A DNA stretch of 64,000 nucleotides from an uncultured Blautia sp. (GTDB lineage: Bacteria; Bacillota; Clostridia; Lachnospirales; Lachnospiraceae): the NCBI GenBank assembly GCA_900539525.1, contig UQCM01000012.1, positions 3,703-67,702 on the forward strand, in the 5' to 3' direction. Positions 61,443-64,000 of this stretch are shown here, piece after piece (within the stretch, counting starts at the first letter, position 1; every line of letters starts with the position of its first letter). The position numbers and the translations under genes were made by a program. The notes under the pieces are model-generated. The model made no database searches. It saw only the letters and a program-made list of their open reading frames with translations, and was not told where the DNA came from.

Positions 61443-62061
61443 TGACACCATTGCTGCCGAGAGCCAGCGGCAGATGAACGAAACCTATACCGCCTTCGTG
61501 CGGGGACGGCTTCCGAAATACGAAAAACCCAGGGTGGAACGGATCGACAACCTTTCGGCCTCGGTCATTGTGGATCAGTCCTCTTCTCCTTCAACAGCAA
61601 AGGAGCCTGTCCCGTCTACAGCGGCCGGGGCCAGATCGTCATGGAGCTGGTTTTCATGAATCCGGTCACCACTGTCTGTGAAGCCTGCGAGGGCAGGCGG
61701 TACAGTGAAGAATCCCTGTCCTACCGGTACCGGGGCAACCGGAGGTGAGCGTCAACGTGTGAAGCTGGCGAAATACCTGGACAAGAAGGGAAACATCTAT
61801 GTGCTGGACGAACCCACCACCGGTCTGCACGCCTCCGATGTAAGGAAGGTCATGGAGCTGCTGGACAGTCTGGTGGATCGGGGCAACACCGTCATCGTCA
61901 TTGAGCACAACCTGGATGTGATGAAACAGGCGGACTGGATCATCGATGTAGGACCGGACGGCGGCACTGCCGGCGGGGAGATTGTCTTTGCCGGTACGCC
62001 AAAGGAAATGACAGAGCAGGGCGGCACCATCACAGCAGAATACCTTAGAAAGTCTTTGTGA
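61443..62061 (+). pseudogene. UvrA-paralogue relic with internal deletions
   Basis: Three pieces in different frames. Piece 1 (61443-61580): FDTIAAESQRQMNETYTAFV, RLPKYEKPRVERIDNLSASV, IVDQS, the part just after Walker A of UvrA-like proteins. Piece 2 (about 61582-61740): FSFNSKGACPVYSGRGQIVM, VTTVCEACEGRRYSEESLSY, the zinc-module region. Piece 3 (61738-62061): GGERQRVKLAKYL, IYVLDEPTTGLHASD and VIEHNLDVMKQADWIIDVGP, the C-terminal signature and Walker B. Both Walker A sites and large spans are missing. It fits class II UvrA-like (stand-alone) ATPases rather than the main uvrA, but this is uncertain. Confidence 0.8.
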
Positions 62062-62224
62062 AGAATGCTGTTTTGAAAATTAGTGATGCTGTCTTCTGCC
62101 TGATTGATGAAGTATAAGCTGCAATACTGATAAACAGTTGAACCACTGTAAAACAGATGAATGATTTTCATTTTAGATTATGGTAGTGAAGAGTGAACAA
62201 GGCAAAACAGTTCAATTCATACCT

Positions 62225-62272
62225 GGGAAATCCCCCGCATACACTGTAAAAAAGTGTTTCGGGGGATTTCCC
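62225..62272. terminator. bidirectional terminator
   Basis: GGGAAATCCCCCG (62225-62237) pairs with CGGGGGATTTCCC (62260-62272). It serves the minus-strand secreted protein and any transcript of the UvrA relic. Confidence 0.7.
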
Positions 62273-62284
62273 TATACCTCTGTT

Positions 62285-63331
62285 TTATTTTACTCTATAT
62301 GTTTTGGATTTTGTCCAGGAGCTGTATGCTCCTCCTCTTGAATCAGGTGCACTATATGTGCATAAACTGTAGTTTGTTTTCAAACCTTTATAGCTTCTGT
62401 CTGTAACATTTGATACATGTACTTTAAATGTACTTCCTTTGCCTTTAACCGTGTAATAATTACCGGCAGCAAAAACTTTGATCCCCTGTATCTTTGATGC
62501 TCTTTTCGACAGTTTGATTGTCATGGTATATGTGGTGTGGTATTTTTTGACAAATAAGGTTGAAAGATTTTTCACTTTTATATTGGAAATTGTCATTGAC
62601 TTAACTACAGGGTTAACACGTGGTGATGTTTTCACGATTTTTTTTATTGGAGCTGCTGCAGCATAAGTGTAACTGCCATCAGGATTTTTGTAGCGTTCCA
62701 CCCCGTATATCTTAAGGTAGTATGTGGTGGGCTTATACCATTTATACTTGTTTTTGTGTATTGCAAGAGGTCCGTTTCCAATTGGTCCATTTAATGATGA
62801 AACAAGATTTTTCATAGCAGGATCCTTATAAACATCAACATAAAGGCGAGAACCGAACCAATCAGGGAAATCAAAACCTGAGATTACCATACCGGTAGGG
62901 TCAGTACGTATTGAAATGTTTTTGGAAATAAGCTGTGCAGGCTTAACTATGAAACTGAAAGTGCATGATGATCCATCTTCCAATGTCACAATTAGACGGG
63001 AATCATCTGAATTTGTGCTTGTAAAATGATGTGTAAATTCAATTCTGTTTGTTGAAAAATCAAATGATAGGGTACCGATGGTTATATTTGTGATCAGGGT
63101 CTTATTTGAAGTAATAATAAAGTCTACATCTACCCCTCCTAAGCCTCTATCACTTGGCAAGGTGATGTTTCCCAGGTCTTTATTTGCTGTAACAGTAACG
63201 ATAGTACCATCGGCCATCTGTGCCTGTACAGTATTGTTACTTGCTGCAAATACTTTTTCTGGTATTGTACATAAAATCATAATCATCCCTATGCAGATAA
63301 ATAAACCCAATAGTTTCTTTTTGTGCTTCAT
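62285..63331 (-). CDS. secreted protein of unknown function with Fn3-like C-terminal part
   Basis: 348 residues from ATG 63331, with AGGAGG about 7 bases upstream (a GTG at 63337 would abut the ribosome site). Signal peptide: KHKKKLLGLFICIGMIMILC, cleavage near VFA-A. The mature protein is all beta. Residues about 35-140 form one unit (MADGTIVTVTANKDLGNITL, LEDGSSCTFSFIVKP). Residues about 140-240 form another (TYYLKIYGVERYKNPDGSYT). The last 90 residues are fibronectin-like (TYTMTIKLSKRASKIQGIKV, then YSSWTKSKTYRVK). I do not recognise a named family. Probably extracellular. Upstream on the same strand is a receiver-like relic. Confidence 0.8.
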   Translation of the reverse strand: MKHKKKLLGLFICIGMIMILCTIPEKVFAASNNTVQAQMADGTIVTVTANKDLGNITLPSDRGLGGVDVDFIITSNKTLITNITIGTLSFDFSTNRIEFTHHFTSTNSDDSRLIVTLEDGSSCTFSFIVKPAQLISKNISIRTDPTGMVISGFDFPDWFGSRLYVDVYKDPAMKNLVSSLNGPIGNGPLAIHKNKYKWYKPTTYYLKIYGVERYKNPDGSYTYAAAAPIKKIVKTSPRVNPVVKSMTISNIKVKNLSTLFVKKYHTTYTMTIKLSKRASKIQGIKVFAAGNYYTVKGKGSTFKVHVSNVTDRSYKGLKTNYSLCTYSAPDSRGGAYSSWTKSKTYRVK

Positions 63332-63384
63332 TCCCACTCCTCCTAATATGAATATGCAGTTCTCATATCAATGATAAGAACAAT

Positions 63385-63766
63385 CTAAAGTGCTGTAAGC
63401 GATGCAGTTAGATAAGAACCGGTCACAGATGAATCAAAGAAGGCGTCAATGATTCCATCCTTCTTTGCAAGTACCACCTTTCTTGCCAATTCCGGAGTCG
63501 AGCTTTCATCACAAAGCCATGACAGTTTGCAATTTGGGATTTTTTTGCAAGCCTGACTTATGCAAGACGTGTCTCAATGGTCACACCGGAAAAATAGGAT
63601 ATATCCATAAGGATAATATCTGCAGAGATTACTTCTGCTTCTCTTACAACGTTATTTTTTCCTTGGATCAGAACACGTGCAGGATGAAACTCACCGCTTT
63701 GTTCTAACGTTTGCATTATTGCTTCTGCTATCAGACAATTGCTAATGCAGATAACAATTTTCTCAT
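63385..63766 (-). pseudogene. receiver-like (response-regulator-related) protein, frameshifted
   Basis: On the minus strand AGGAGG precedes ATG 63766: MRKIVICISNCLIAEAIMQT, LEQSGEFHPARVLIQG, ADIILMDISYFSGVTIETRL, then a stop. Another frame continues across a run of seven A: KIPNCKLSWLCDESSTPELA, RKVVLAKKDGIIDAFFDSSV, TGSYLTASLTAL. The D-x-x-L-MD-x-S block and the downstream A-K-K-D-G-x-I-D-x-F-F-x-S-S resemble a CheY-like receiver of about 125 residues with diverged phosphorylation site. One frameshift near the A run explains the break. Confidence 0.55.
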
Positions 63767-63948
63767 AGGTTGTGGTGCCTCCTTTCCATATCTTGTATTA
63801 TCAATATTTTACTATTATTCCTTTAACTTGACATCGTACTTTCGTGCATAATTACCCGCCCATCCGATCATATGCTATTGACATGTCGGCAGCATATGTG
63901 CATTCTAGGAGATGATATTCATTGAAAAACCATCTCTAATACAATATA

Positions 63949-64000
63949 ATGAGTTGCCCGACAAATCGGGTAATTTATAGTAACCTTTTTTAATTTGCAC
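63949..64000 (+). repeat. family B element, left end, cut by the window edge
   Basis: ATGAGTTGCCCGACAAATC matches the left end at 41432 in 18 of 19 bases. The stretch 63767-63948 before it shows no gene. Confidence 0.55.

Overview
The window looks like chromosomal DNA of a gut Firmicute of the family Lachnospiraceae (a Blautia/Mediterraneibacter-like genus is my guess, not proven). Supporting signs are strong AGGAGG-type ribosome sites, moderate G+C, tandem Big_2-tailed surface proteins, DUF4317, DUF1002, YesL, Gx-transporter and NusG-II families, and many short intergenic repeats. I see no rRNA or tRNA genes, no CRISPR array and no intact transposase.

Region 1 (1-14500) is an accessory and decaying zone. 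It has relics of an NPCBM-domain protein, a DUF4317 protein, an RCC1-like protein, a PucR regulator and an iron alcohol dehydrogenase. Between them lie an intact YitT-family protein, a patatin phospholipase and an XRE-cupin regulator. An AT-richer type I restriction-modification locus (hsdM-hsdS-silent hsdS cassette-hsdR) follows, with a 14-copy GACA repeat at the hsdS junction that should phase-vary the specificity subunit. A RelB/YafQ-type pair (toxin broken by a stop codon) and a second DUF4317 tail follow. The two DUF4317 tails form a 188-bp direct repeat about 12.7 kb apart, bracketing the zone.

Region 2 (14745-30000) holds a giant secreted repeat protein, sbcD-sbcC, a Lon-like AAA ATPase without protease domain, a promoter-to-terminator unit that probably makes a small RNA or micropeptide, and a multidomain GH123/DUF4091-like secreted glycosidase.

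Region 3 (30200-41435) is mostly housekeeping: ktrB-ktrA potassium uptake with a Na/Pi cotransporter, a DUF3887 lipoprotein, a PAP2 phosphatase, a TIGR04086 membrane protein, rho, a serine beta-lactamase-like protein, a Gx-transporter/NusG-II pair and a CPBP protease.

Region 4 (41700-60500) has gltB-gltD glutamate synthase behind a clear sigma-A promoter, an alpha/beta hydrolase, a DUF1002 protein, a YesL protein, a NodB-type deacetylase, rarA, a 2055-residue BspA-like LRR surface protein and a TraX-family membrane protein.

Region 5 (60500-64000) is again decayed: relics of a CDP-alcohol phosphatidyltransferase, a UvrA paralogue and a receiver-like protein, a stranded MerR-type promoter and one intact secreted protein.

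At least five families of small dispersed repeats lie between genes. Family A has 16-bp inverted ends (about 153 bp, ten or more copies or fragments). B and C are also MITE-like. D is a 165-bp palindrome whose two copies keep their stems while the stem sequences differ. E is a hairpin-rich 85-95 bp repeat.
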